Source: [Mycobacterium] crassicus (GTDB taxonomy: Bacteria > Actinomycetota > Actinomycetes > Mycobacteriales > Mycobacteriaceae). Taken from it: a DNA stretch of 64,000 bases. The stretch is from NCBI RefSeq assembly GCF_020181615.1, contig NZ_CP084029.1, positions 723,157 to 787,156 on the forward strand, in the 5' to 3' direction. Below, one piece after another: positions 7,899-16,732 of this stretch; the first letter of the stretch is position 1; each line of letters begins with the position of its first letter. The notes below the pieces were generated by a model. That model was not told where the DNA came from. It ran no database searches and saw only the letters and a list, made by a program, of their open reading frames with translations. The position numbers and the translations under genes were made by a program.

Positions 7899-8747
7899 TC
7901 AGCCCGCATTGACGGCGGTGACCACCCAGGTGTGGCCCGGGAACTTCACCACACCGTCGACCCGGCGGCGGCGCAGCTCCTCGCGCAGCTCCTCGATGAC
8001 AGCGGCCCAGCCGTCGGCGCCCAGCCGGTCCTGCAGCTCGGCCCTGGCCTGTCGTCCGGTGGAGTTGGACAGGATCAGCCCCAGGCGTTCCTCGACACCG
8101 TCGCTGCCGTCGATGCCGAAGTCGCAGATCCCGTCGAAGGCCGTCACGGCGACGTCGCCCCAGCCGGAGTCGGCCAGGATGGTCCGCACCCGCTCGGCGT
8201 TGCCGAAGGCCAACGGTCCCGGGGCGTCGGGATCGGGTGCGGCGGGCGGTGTTTCAAGGTGTGCGGCCAGCACGTCAACGCCCGCCGTGAACATCGGATT
8301 GTCGCCTTCCCGCCAGCATGCGAACGCCAGCCGGGCTCCCGGCGCCGCGGCGTCGCGGATGTTGGCGAACGCGGCCACCGGGTCGTCGAAGAACATCACC
8401 CCGAATCGCGAGATGATCCGGTCGAAGGCCTCGCCGGTGGCGGGCCGCAGGGCCAGGGTCTGGGCGTCACCGAGCGACACCGTCGCGGCCGGCACCCGGC
8501 GGCGGGCCTCCTGCACCATCGGCTCGGAGATGTCGACGCCGAACGGGATGGCCCCGAGTGTTGCGGACCGTTGCAACAGAGTCCCTGAGCCGCAACCGAT
8601 GTCGAGCACCCGTGCACCGGAGCCGAGGTCGGCGGCCTGCAGCACCGCATCGGCGAACGGCGCCAGCACCGCCTCGAAGATCGCCGCGTTGTCCACCCAG
8701 TCGACGCCCTGCGCCGCCCATGCCTGCTGCTGTTCCTCATTCGCCAT
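7899..8747 (-). CDS. SAM-dependent methyltransferase (class I)
   Basis: A 282-residue Rossmann-fold methyltransferase: motif I VLDIGCGSGTLLQR, the acidic second loop FGVDISEPMVQEA, motif II-like LGDAQTLAL and FDRIISRFGVMFF. The substrate is unknown; the layout resembles UbiE/COQ5-like small-molecule methyltransferases. ATG 8747 (MANEEQQQAW) is chosen because upstream codons are not family-like. It sits 34 nt downstream of the MmpL gene on the same strand and may be co-transcribed from the SigL promoter at 11197-11225. Confidence 0.82.
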   Translation of the reverse strand: MANEEQQQAWAAQGVDWVDNAAIFEAVLAPFADAVLQAADLGSGARVLDIGCGSGTLLQRSATLGAIPFGVDISEPMVQEARRRVPAATVSLGDAQTLALRPATGEAFDRIISRFGVMFFDDPVAAFANIRDAAAPGARLAFACWREGDNPMFTAGVDVLAAHLETPPAAPDPDAPGPLAFGNAERVRTILADSGWGDVAVTAFDGICDFGIDGSDGVEERLGLILSNSTGRQARAELQDRLGADGWAAVIEELREELRRRRVDGVVKFPGHTWVVTAVNAG

Positions 8748-8781
8748 GACCGTCAGCGTAGGGCCCGGCGGACTTCGGGAG

Positions 8782-11136
8782 CTATCGGACGTGCTGCGGG
8801 ACGTGAGGTGCGCCGTCCCGTAGCTCATGGCGCCCTGCGGTGTGGGTGGCCACCGGCGCCCCGTTGATGCGATGCGTGTTGCGTCTGGGGGTACCGGGCG
8901 GTGCGGCGTGCCGGCCCCGGGAGCCGTTCTCGCTGAGCTCGAAGCGTTGCGCCACCCAGGCCAGGGGTTTGGGCGCCCACCAGTTCCAGCGGCCCATCAC
9001 ATGCATGAACGCCGGGACCAGCACCATCCGGACCAGCGTGGCATCCACCAACACCGCCAGCGTCATCCCGAGGCCGAGCATCCGCATGAACGACACCTGC
9101 GCGGCGATCAACGCGGCGAACGAGATCGACATCACCAGCGCCGCGGCGGTGATCACCCGAGCGGTCCGGGCCACGCCCAGTGACACACTCTCGTCGTTGT
9201 CGGCGCGACTGCGACCAGATTCGAGCCAGTACTCCCGGATCCTGGACACCAGGAACACCTCGTAGTCCATCGACAGCCCGAACGCGATGCAGAACAGCAA
9301 CACCGGCACGTTGGCCACCAACGTCCCGGTGGGTGTTGTTCCGAACGCACCCAGATGGCCGTCCTGAAATATCCAGACCAGCGCCCCGAACGCCGCGACC
9401 AACGACAGGACATTGAGGATCAGGGCCTTGGCCGGCAGCACCACACTGCCGGTGAGCAGGAACAGCAGCACGAACGTGATGGCGGCGATCAGACCCAGCA
9501 CCAAGGGCAGCCGGTCGGTGATGGCATTGACGCTGTCGCGGTTGATCTGCGCCAGCCCGGCCAGCTGTACCGGCCGGTCGCCCGGCGCGGTCACCCGGTG
9601 CAGGTTGTCGAGCTGGGTCTCGGACCGCTGTGAGAACAGCGGCGCGTTGCTGGAGACCGTCAGAAACGCACTGTCGCCTGCGATCCCGGTCGCCGCGGTG
9701 GGCTCGCCGACCCGGGCACCGTCGACGAAGGTGCCGGTCGGGGCCGACACCGACGACACGTCGGTGACCCGGGACAGATCAGCGGCATAGCGACCGAGTT
9801 CGTCGGCCGGCACGCCGGCAATGTCGGGCAGGACGATCGGCACGGCCCGGTCGGAGTCATTGGCGAACTCGTTGCGCAGCGCGTCTCCGACCTGGTGCGC
9901 CGACGCCGACCGCGGCAGTACCCGGTCGTCGGGGAAGCCCCACTTGACCCCGAAGAACGGCAGTCCGACCGCCACCAGCAGCGTGACCACCGCCAGGCCG
10001 ATCGGCACCGCGCCGCGCGTCACGAATTTCGTTGCCCGATACCAGAACCCCTGCTCCACCGGCCGCACGGTCAGTGGGGGTCGGCGCAGCAGCCGGCGTG
10101 CGGGCCGGCGCACGTCCAGCGCGTTGAGCCGGGGTCCCAGAAATGCGATCGCCGCCGGTGTCACCACGATCGCGGCGAGCGCGACGAAGCCCACCGTCGC
10201 CACCCCGGCATAGGCGAACGACTTCAGGAAGTACATCGGGAACAACACCATGGCCGCCATCGACAGTGCGACCGTGCACGCCGAGAACAGCACGGTGCGG
10301 CCTGCGGTGGTCATGGTCCGGACGAGCGCCCGGTCGGGGGCGACGCCGTCAGCCAGCTCGTCGCGGTACCGGTTGATGATCAGCAGCGTGTAGTCGATCG
10401 CCAGTGCCAGGCCCATCGCGGTGGTGAGGTTCAGCGCGAAGATCGAGACGTCGGTGCCCAGCGTGATCAACCGCAGGACCGCCATCGACCCCACGATCGC
10501 CAGGCCACCCAGCGCGACCGGCAGCGCCGCCGCCAACAGGCCGCCGAACACCCACACCAGCACCAGAAAGCTCAGCGGGATCGCGATCGACTCCATCAAC
10601 AGCAGGTCGTGCTGGTTCTGGTGGTTGATCTGCGCGTACACCATGGCGCCGCCGCCGGCGCGGACACTGACCCCGTCGCGGTCGTGTGCCAGCTGATCGG
10701 CCAGCGTGCGGGCGTATTTCTGCGCGTCGTTCTCGCCGCCCCGCAGGTTGGCCACGATCACCCCGGAGCTGCCGTCGGTACTGATCAGCTGCGCTGCGGC
10801 CGACGGCGGCCCGGTCCACGGTGAGGTGACGTTGTAGACGTGCGGCGAGCGCTGCAGTTGCCCGGCGATGTCGGTGCCAATCGAACGGGCCGGCTCATTG
10901 GTGGCGCCGCCGGGTGCGCTGAGCATGATCAGCAGCTGCTGGTCGCTCTGGCCGAACCGGTCGGTCAACAGCTCGGTGGCCTGGGCGGACTCCGAGGTGG
11001 GGTCTTGGAAACCGCCGGCGGACAACTTGTCGGCCACCGGGATGCCGAAGACGGCGGCGGCGATCAGCACCAGGAAGGCCAGGGCGAGGACGCGACGCGG
11101 AGCGGCCAGAGCCAGCAAAGCCATCCGGTGCAGCAC
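8782..11136 (-). CDS. MmpL-family RND lipid transporter
   Basis: A 784-residue RND/MMPL transporter with the usual two-halves topology: one N-terminal helix (LALAFLVLIAAAVFGIPVAD), a periplasmic loop, five or six helices with the MMPL signature ALAIDYTLLIINRYRDEL, then a second loop and helix bundle with FGLSMDYEVFLVSRIREYW. These proteins export lipids or siderophores using the proton gradient. The GTG at 11136 follows GGAAGG; ATG 11124 is an alternative. A textbook SigL promoter lies about 60 nt upstream and the type III PKS operon is divergent, so export of that operon's lipid product is a reasonable inference. Confidence 0.9.
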   Translation of the reverse strand: MLHRMALLALAAPRRVLALAFLVLIAAAVFGIPVADKLSAGGFQDPTSESAQATELLTDRFGQSDQQLLIMLSAPGGATNEPARSIGTDIAGQLQRSPHVYNVTSPWTGPPSAAAQLISTDGSSGVIVANLRGGENDAQKYARTLADQLAHDRDGVSVRAGGGAMVYAQINHQNQHDLLLMESIAIPLSFLVLVWVFGGLLAAALPVALGGLAIVGSMAVLRLITLGTDVSIFALNLTTAMGLALAIDYTLLIINRYRDELADGVAPDRALVRTMTTAGRTVLFSACTVALSMAAMVLFPMYFLKSFAYAGVATVGFVALAAIVVTPAAIAFLGPRLNALDVRRPARRLLRRPPLTVRPVEQGFWYRATKFVTRGAVPIGLAVVTLLVAVGLPFFGVKWGFPDDRVLPRSASAHQVGDALRNEFANDSDRAVPIVLPDIAGVPADELGRYAADLSRVTDVSSVSAPTGTFVDGARVGEPTAATGIAGDSAFLTVSSNAPLFSQRSETQLDNLHRVTAPGDRPVQLAGLAQINRDSVNAITDRLPLVLGLIAAITFVLLFLLTGSVVLPAKALILNVLSLVAAFGALVWIFQDGHLGAFGTTPTGTLVANVPVLLFCIAFGLSMDYEVFLVSRIREYWLESGRSRADNDESVSLGVARTARVITAAALVMSISFAALIAAQVSFMRMLGLGMTLAVLVDATLVRMVLVPAFMHVMGRWNWWAPKPLAWVAQRFELSENGSRGRHAAPPGTPRRNTHRINGAPVATHTAGRHELRDGAPHVPQHVR

Positions 11137-11196
11137 GTCGAGCTACCTTCCGCCGAAATGGTCGACGAGAGGTGCCGCTGGCACCCCCACCGAACA

Positions 11197-11225
11197 TGAC
11201 ACGAGCCAGGGTTCCGCAAGGTTCA
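11197..11225 (-). promoter_or_regulatory. SigL promoter for the MmpL gene
   Basis: On the minus strand, TGAACC (11220-11225), 16 nt, CGTGTCA (11197-11203). It matches the SigL consensus TGAACC-N16-CGTG. It is one of two divergent SigL promoters in the gap 11137-11476, which otherwise shows nothing. Confidence 0.8.
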
Positions 11226-11442
11226 CCGCGTTGGTCGGTCCAGCTTACCGCCGAAATCAGCTCATCCAGCGGCCTTTGGCGCACCGGTGCCCGGACGGCG
11301 ATATCAATGCCCGCCTCACAGCGACACCTCACACCAATTCGCCGTCGCTGCAACAGTTGTCGCTCAGAGACGGGCGCACTCCACATGTGGCTGCGGTCAT
11401 GGAGCGACAGAACCGATCAACACAACGTTTACCTGCCAAAGT

Positions 11443-11471
11443 TGAACCGCGGCACCGCCGACACCGTGACC
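11443..11471 (+). promoter_or_regulatory. SigL promoter for the type III PKS operon
   Basis: TGAACC (11443-11448), 16 nt, CGTGACC (11465-11471). The start codon at 11477 lies where transcription should begin, so the mRNA is probably leaderless. Confidence 0.75.
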
Positions 11472-11476
11472 TCGAC

Positions 11477-12529
11477 ATGGACAACACCGCGACAAACACC
11501 CCGACCGTGGCCGCCGTGGCCGTGGAATTCCCGCCTCACCAGCACAGACAGTGTGAGGTGATGACAGCCCTGTCCGAGTTCGCCGGACCCGAGTTTGCGC
11601 GGTTCGCCGCCAACAGCGGCGTGGCGACACGCCAGTTGGCGCTGCCGTTGTCGCGCTACCCCAAGCTCAGTGGCTTCACCGAAGCGAACGACGCCTATCT
11701 CGAGATCGCACTCGACCTCAGCGAACGCGCGTTGCAGTCGGCCCTGGACCAGGCCGGACTGGCCGCATCGGACGTCGACGTGGTGTTCTCGACGACGGTC
11801 ACCGGGCTGGCCGTGCCGTCGCTGGAGGGGCGGCTGGTGACACGGATGGGGCTGCGGACCGACGTCAAACGCATCCCGATGTTCGGCCTGGGCTGTGTCG
11901 CCGGTGCGGCGGGGCTGGCCCGGGTACACGACTACCTGCGCGCCTTCCCGGATCAGGTGGCGGCGCTGATCGCGGTCGAGCTGTGTTCGTTGACGGTTCA
12001 ACGTCAGGATCTCTCGGTCGGAAACCTGGTTGCTTCCAGCCTGTTCGGTGACGGTGCCGCCGCGGTCGTCGCGACGGGCCCCGGACGGGCGTCGGCCGGG
12101 CCGAAGGTGCTGGCGACGCGCAGCCGAACCTATCCCGACACCGAGGAGATCTTGGGCTGGGACATCGGCAGTGACGGTTTCCGCATCGTCCTGTCGGTCG
12201 AGATCGCCACCGTCGTCGAGAAATTCCTCGGTGACGACGTCCGCGATTTCCTTGCCGATCACGGATTGGTGACCGAAGACATCTCCACCTGGATCGTGCA
12301 TGCCGCCGGCCCGAAGGTGATCGACGCGGTCGAAGACGTGCTGGACCTGCCCCCGGATGCACTCGATCGAACCCGAAAGTCATTGCGTAACCACGGGAAT
12401 CTGTCGTCGGTGTCGGTGCTGGACATCCTCCACGATGTCGAGTCGGACCCGCCGGTGCCGGGCTCGCTCGGCCTGATGATCGCGATGGGCCCGGGGTTCT
12501 CCGCCGAACTGGTGTTGATGAGCTGGTGA
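11477..12529 (+). CDS. Type III polyketide synthase (chalcone synthase-like)
   Basis: A 350-residue ketosynthase homodimer type. The catalytic triad is visible with normal spacing: Cys140 in FGLGCVAGAAGLARV, His275 in IVHAAGPKV and Asn308 in HGNLSSVSVLD (Medicago CHS uses 164/303/336). Such enzymes condense a fatty acyl-CoA with malonyl-CoA to pyrones or resorcinols. The next two genes encode a methyltransferase and a flavoprotein, the same trio as Streptomyces srsA-srsB-srsC, which makes methylated phenolic lipids and quinones. ATG 11477 fits leaderless SigL transcription. In M. tuberculosis, SigL also controls a type III PKS (pks10). Confidence 0.92.
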   Translation: MDNTATNTPTVAAVAVEFPPHQHRQCEVMTALSEFAGPEFARFAANSGVATRQLALPLSRYPKLSGFTEANDAYLEIALDLSERALQSALDQAGLAASDVDVVFSTTVTGLAVPSLEGRLVTRMGLRTDVKRIPMFGLGCVAGAAGLARVHDYLRAFPDQVAALIAVELCSLTVQRQDLSVGNLVASSLFGDGAAAVVATGPGRASAGPKVLATRSRTYPDTEEILGWDIGSDGFRIVLSVEIATVVEKFLGDDVRDFLADHGLVTEDISTWIVHAAGPKVIDAVEDVLDLPPDALDRTRKSLRNHGNLSSVSVLDILHDVESDPPVPGSLGLMIAMGPGFSAELVLMSW

Positions 12530-13032
12530 TGATGTACTACCTGCTGATTCTGGCCGTCGGCGTGGAACGACTGGCCGAGCTGGCGGTGGCCAACCGCAAC
12601 GCACGATGGGCATTCGCCAACGGCGGCATGGAATTCGGTCACAGTCACTATCCGGTGATGGTCGGCATCCACGCGGCACTGCTGCTCAACTGCGTCCTCG
12701 AGGTGGGGTTGTTGCACCGTCCCTTCATTCCGCTGCTGGGCTGGCCGATGCTCGCCTTGGCGCTGCTGAGTCAGGGGCTTCGGTGGTGGTGCATCGCAAC
12801 ACTCGGTAAAAGGTGGAACACGTTGGTGATCGTGATGCCGCAGGCTCCGCTGGTGCGCAGCGGCCCGTATCGGTGGCTGCACCACCCCAACTATGTGGCC
12901 GTGGTGGTCGAGGGCTTCGCGCTGCCGCTGGTCCACACCGCCTGGCTGACCGCGATCGGATTCACCCTCGCCAACGCGGCGGTGCTGCGGGTGCGCCTGC
13001 GGGTGGAGAACGCCGCACTGGGGTACCGGTGA
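12529..13032 (+). CDS. Isoprenylcysteine carboxyl methyltransferase-like membrane methyltransferase (SrsB-like)
   Basis: A protein of about 167 residues with four hydrophobic segments and the ICMT/PEMT C-terminal signature GPYRWLHHPNYVAVVVEG plus RLRVENAALGYR. Members methylate small lipophilic acceptors; next to a type III PKS the likely substrate is an alkylresorcinol or pyrone hydroxyl (inference from srsABC). The start overlaps the PKS stop (TGATG) and the stop overlaps the next gene (GTGA). A homologue (Rv1139c) lies in the M. tuberculosis SigL regulon. Confidence 0.87.
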   Translation: MMYYLLILAVGVERLAELAVANRNARWAFANGGMEFGHSHYPVMVGIHAALLLNCVLEVGLLHRPFIPLLGWPMLALALLSQGLRWWCIATLGKRWNTLVIVMPQAPLVRSGPYRWLHHPNYVAVVVEGFALPLVHTAWLTAIGFTLANAAVLRVRLRVENAALGYR

Positions 13033-14045
13033 GCGCCACGGACGCCGATCTGCTCGTCGTGGGCGGCGGGCCGGCGGGCCTGGCCACCGCGTTGTACGCG
13101 CGCCAGCAGGGGCTTTCGGTGATCGTCGCCGAGCCGCGCAACAATCCCATCGACAAGGCCTGCGGTGAGGGACTGATGCCGGGCGGGCTGGCCGCACTGA
13201 CATCGCTGGGGGTGGATCCGGCGGGGTTGCCGTTGCGCGGTATCGCCTACCTCGACGAGCGGCGCCGGGTCGAGGCGCCGTTTCGCGACGGGCCGGGGCG
13301 CGGGGTGCGCCGCACCACCCTGCACGCTGCGTTGGCCGATCAGGCCAAGCAGCATGACGTGGAATGGATTTCGAAGCGGGTCGACAATGTCGACCAGGAT
13401 GCCTGGGGGGTGGCGGCGGGCGGGATCCGGGCGAAGTGGTTGGTCGCCGCCGACGGGCTGCACTCCACGGTGCGCCGGGCCGTCGGGATCCCGTCCGTTG
13501 CCGGCACCCCGCGACGCTTCGGGCTGCGCTGGCACTACCGGATTCCGGCCTGGTCGGAGTTCGTCGAGGTGCACTGGTCCCGGTGGGGTGAGGCCTACGT
13601 GACGCCCGTGGAACCGGATCTGGTGGGCATCGCGATCCTGTCGCCGCATCGCCCCCAACTCGACTGGTTCCCCGAGTTGGCAGCCCGCGTCGCCGGTGCC
13701 CCGCACGGCCCGGCTCGCGGTTGCGGCCCGATGCGCCAGGTGGTTTCGCGGCGGGTCGCGGGCCGGGTACTGCTGGTCGGTGACGCGGCCGGCTACGAGG
13801 ACGCGCTGACCGGTGAGGGCATCAGCCTGGCCGTCAAGCAGGCGGCCGCGGCCGTCGCCGCGATCGTCGACGACAACCCGGCGGCCTACGAGCGGGCCTG
13901 GCCGGTGATCACCCGCCGCTATCGCCTGCTCACCCGAGCGCTGGTGCTGGCCAGTGCTCCGCAGCCGACCCGACGGGCCTTGATCCCGGCGTGTGAGCTG
14001 CTGCCCGGGGTGTTCGAACGCGCTGTGCATCTGCTGGCCCACTGA
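13029..14045 (+). CDS. FAD-dependent monooxygenase/oxidoreductase (SrsC-like)
   Basis: A 338-residue flavoprotein with the N-terminal FAD fold VVGGGPAGLATALYARQQG, the second region VAADGLHSTVRRAVG and the third motif RVLLVGDAAGYEDALTGEG, as in aromatic hydroxylases and geranylgeranyl-type reductases. In the srs pathway the flavoprotein hydroxylates the resorcinol ring to a quinone, which is the likely role here. GTG 13029 overlaps the methyltransferase stop. Its 3' end overlaps the convergent aminotransferase gene by 116 nt, so the two operons meet tail to tail. Confidence 0.87.
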   Translation: MSATDADLLVVGGGPAGLATALYARQQGLSVIVAEPRNNPIDKACGEGLMPGGLAALTSLGVDPAGLPLRGIAYLDERRRVEAPFRDGPGRGVRRTTLHAALADQAKQHDVEWISKRVDNVDQDAWGVAAGGIRAKWLVAADGLHSTVRRAVGIPSVAGTPRRFGLRWHYRIPAWSEFVEVHWSRWGEAYVTPVEPDLVGIAILSPHRPQLDWFPELAARVAGAPHGPARGCGPMRQVVSRRVAGRVLLVGDAAGYEDALTGEGISLAVKQAAAAVAAIVDDNPAAYERAWPVITRRYRLLTRALVLASAPQPTRRALIPACELLPGVFERAVHLLAH

Positions 14046-15030
14046 GTGCCCGTTCGACCGTGGCGAGCACCATCCGGGTGGAGGCGCGGGTGCCGATCGT
14101 GATGCGCACCGCGCCGTCGGGGTAGTGGCGAACCTGCAACCCGGTGCCGGCGAAGATCTCGCGCCACGGCCGGGAGGCGGCGGGCAGATACACGAAGTTC
14201 GCCTGCGAGTCGGTGGTGTAGACACCCGCCGACCCCAGCCGCGCCCGCAGGTAGCGGCGTTCGGCGGTGATCTGCTCGATCCGTTGCCGCAGTTGCGCTT
14301 CGGCATCGTAGGAAGCCTCCACCGCCACCATGGCGCTGGTGGGGATGCCGAACGGCATCTGCATGGCCCACAGCGACGCCGCCGGCACCGGTGCCGCCAG
14401 GCCGTAGCCGATCCGCAGGGCGGCCAGCCCATAGGCTTTGGAGAAGGTTCGCAACACCACCACATTCGGGAATCGCCCGATGAGCTCCGAGACATCGAGA
14501 CGCTGATGCGGGGCAACGAATTCCATATAGGCCTCGTCGAGCAACACGATGGTGTCACCGGGGACGTCGGTCAGGAAACGTTCGACATCGGCGACGGACT
14601 CCAGCGTTCCGGTCGGGTTGTGCGGCCGGCACAGCACCACCACCCGCGCGTCCGAGGCGGCACGTGCCATCGCAGTCAGGTCATGGCGGCCGTATGCGTC
14701 CAGCGGGACGTCGACCGCCGTCAACCGAGCCATTCGGGCGAAGATCGGATAGCCGTCGAAAGTCGGCCGGCTCAGCACGATCCGATCACCCGGGCGGGTC
14801 ATGGTTTGCAGTACCTGCATGGTCACACCGGACGCCCCGGCGCCGAGTATCACAGACTCCTCGGGCACGCGTGCGTGGTCGGCGACCAGCCGGCGCAACC
14901 GGGTGGGCAGCAAGTCCGGGTACCGGTTGGCCGCACCGATGGACTGGACCAGTGCCGCACGCACCGAGGGCAGCGGCGGAAAGGGATTCTCATTCAGCGC
15001 CAATGCGAAGGGGTCGAGCGCCCACGTCAT
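13930..15030 (-). CDS. PLP-dependent aminotransferase, histidinol-phosphate aminotransferase-like
   Basis: A 366-residue fold-type I class II aminotransferase. Motifs: LNENPFPPLPSV at the start, GAGASGVTMQVLQT (cofactor phosphate), CRPHNPTGT, VLLDEAYMEF, and the Schiff-base lysine in LRTFSKAYGLAALRIGYG. It resembles HisC, but the setting is biosynthetic: it is the last gene of a ThDP enzyme/SRPBCC/KAS III-like operon, so it probably aminates a keto intermediate. ATG 15030 overlaps the preceding stop (TGATG). The last 35 residues, past the family end, overlap the opposite-strand flavoprotein gene. Confidence 0.85.
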   Translation of the reverse strand: MTWALDPFALALNENPFPPLPSVRAALVQSIGAANRYPDLLPTRLRRLVADHARVPEESVILGAGASGVTMQVLQTMTRPGDRIVLSRPTFDGYPIFARMARLTAVDVPLDAYGRHDLTAMARAASDARVVVLCRPHNPTGTLESVADVERFLTDVPGDTIVLLDEAYMEFVAPHQRLDVSELIGRFPNVVVLRTFSKAYGLAALRIGYGLAAPVPAASLWAMQMPFGIPTSAMVAVEASYDAEAQLRQRIEQITAERRYLRARLGSAGVYTTDSQANFVYLPAASRPWREIFAGTGLQVRHYPDGAVRITIGTRASTRMVLATVERALSGPADAQRVRTPRAAAHTPGSRPVGSAAEHWPAPALG

Positions 15031-16070
15031 CAGGGTCGCCCGCCCCACCGGATGGCCGCCGCGCCGGCGAAGTCACCGGCGTGCGCGAACCCGGCCATCA
15101 CCACCACCTCGCCCGGGTTGAGTCGCTGTTCGGTGATCGCCCGGTCCAGGTTGATCGGGATCCCGGCGCCGAACAGGTTGCCGCACTCCTCAAAGGTGTC
15201 GAGGTGTCTCGATTCAGGCAGCTCGAGCGCTTCGCGCCAATTGCGCAGGAACACCCGGTTGGGCTGATTGGTGACCAGCAGGTCGATATCGGCGGGACGC
15301 AGGCCGTTTCGATGGCAGATGGCCAGCGCGACCTCGGGAACCTGCCGATTGCCGCGCGCCATCACCTTGGTGATCTTGTCCTCGGTGAACCCGATATAGC
15401 CGGCACCGGGACCGGGCTGCCACCACTTGCGGGGCGGGTCGATGGTGTAGGTCATGTCGCCGGCGTACTCGCCGTAGGTGCGGCACTCGACGTCGAGGAT
15501 CGGCGATCGATCCGACAGCGTGACCAGGCCGACCGCCGCACCGTCGCCCGGTACCGATGCCTGCGACTTGCCGCGCACTGCGGGCTGGTCGAAGACCTGG
15601 CCGGCGGCGTTCTGGGCGATCGCGATCAACGCGCTGCGTCCCGCTCCGGCCGCCAACAGTTGGCGGGCGACGTTGAGGCCCAAGATGAATGCCGCGCATC
15701 CGCCGTTGTGCAGATCCAGCACCGACGACGGACGCATACCGAGCCGGTGGGCGATACCGCCGCCGGAGCCGCTGAACGGGATGTCCGGCAACTGGGTGTG
15801 GGTGATCAACACGTCGACTTCTTCGATGGCCTCTCGGCCGTGGCGGTCGATCAGGCCCTGCGCCGCCTGCTCGATCATGTCGGCCGCGGACTCGTCGGCA
15901 GCGACGTGGTGGCGGAACTTGGGCGCCCGGAACATCACGTTGTCCCGCAACTCGTCGGATTCGGCGAACTGCGCGTAGTACTGGGCGGGAATCGGTTCGC
16001 CGGGAAGGTAGCTGGAGACGTCGATCAAGCTGACTACAGTTTCGCCGGGCTGGTTCATGTTTCGGCTCAT
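15030..16070 (-). CDS. Ketoacyl synthase III-like enzyme with catalytic His replaced by Asn
   Basis: A 346-residue FabH-like thiolase fold. The nucleophile Cys125 is present (LHNGGCAAFILGL) and so is the Asn (CGNLFGAGIPINL, Asn298), but the usual His of the HQAN motif is Asn268 (VTNQPN). Spacing 268 to 298 equals FabH 244 to 274, so the alignment is firm. Without this His, decarboxylative condensation should be impaired; an acyl transfer, ester- or amide-forming, or non-decarboxylating role is more likely. The start (ATG 16070) overlaps the SRPBCC stop in ATGA. Confidence 0.85.
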   Translation of the reverse strand: MSRNMNQPGETVVSLIDVSSYLPGEPIPAQYYAQFAESDELRDNVMFRAPKFRHHVAADESAADMIEQAAQGLIDRHGREAIEEVDVLITHTQLPDIPFSGSGGGIAHRLGMRPSSVLDLHNGGCAAFILGLNVARQLLAAGAGRSALIAIAQNAAGQVFDQPAVRGKSQASVPGDGAAVGLVTLSDRSPILDVECRTYGEYAGDMTYTIDPPRKWWQPGPGAGYIGFTEDKITKVMARGNRQVPEVALAICHRNGLRPADIDLLVTNQPNRVFLRNWREALELPESRHLDTFEECGNLFGAGIPINLDRAITEQRLNPGEVVVMAGFAHAGDFAGAAAIRWGGRP

Positions 16071-16732
16071 CTCATCCAGGACGGCGTGATCGGGAGGCCG
16101 TGGTGGTGGCGGTACTCCGCGATGGCCTTCAGGTTCTTCAGCTCCAGCAGATGCCCGGCGCTGAACATGTCCCAGAAGTCGCCGACCCACACCGGGCGCT
16201 CGGGCGGCGCGGCCTCCGGATACGGGTTGTGGTCGTAGAACGGGTGGTGGCAGTTGGTCCACAGCACCACCGACCCGGGCTTGTTCAGCACCACCTGGGC
16301 GTCGACGACCCGCAGCAGATAGATCATCCACAGGTGGTGTCCCTGATCCCACGCGCAGTGGTAATCCACGGTGCGCGAGCGAGTTTCGGCGACGGTGCGA
16401 GTGTAGATTTCGGTTTCCGAACCGAGCCGGTCGTGGGCGAGCCACAGGCCGGGTTCGTCGGTGGGGGTGAAGCCGCGCAGACTGTAGGTCCACTCTTCCA
16501 GGCACCGGGTGTCGGCCAGGTAGTCGAACAGGTCGTCGGGTGGGCAGTCGATGTAGTCGTTCACGGTGCAGTACTCACCGAAGACGACATCGTGCGGGTA
16601 GACCGACCGCATCATCTCCATGATGATCGGGGTGGCCACCTTGCGGGGGCTGGTCTCGATCCGGACCAGGCCGTCGATGGCGTCGGCGGAACCGGAGTGG
16701 GCGGTGATATCAGCGAGTGCCGGCAGTGACAT
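16067..16732 (-). CDS. SRPBCC-fold protein
   Basis: A 221-residue protein with a helix-grip pattern: DYIDCPPDDLFDYLADTRCLEEW followed by alternating strands and a C-terminal helix (MFSAGHLLELKNLKAIAEYR). The first motif is the usual start of polyketide-cyclase/START-like proteins that hold a hydrophobic ligand. It overlaps the ThDP gene by 23 nt and the KAS III-like gene by 4 nt, so it is an integral part of that pathway. It may bind or cyclise the intermediate; no catalytic residue can be assigned. Confidence 0.75.
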   Translation of the reverse strand: MSLPALADITAHSGSADAIDGLVRIETSPRKVATPIIMEMMRSVYPHDVVFGEYCTVNDYIDCPPDDLFDYLADTRCLEEWTYSLRGFTPTDEPGLWLAHDRLGSETEIYTRTVAETRSRTVDYHCAWDQGHHLWMIYLLRVVDAQVVLNKPGSVVLWTNCHHPFYDHNPYPEAAPPERPVWVGDFWDMFSAGHLLELKNLKAIAEYRHHHGLPITPSWMR

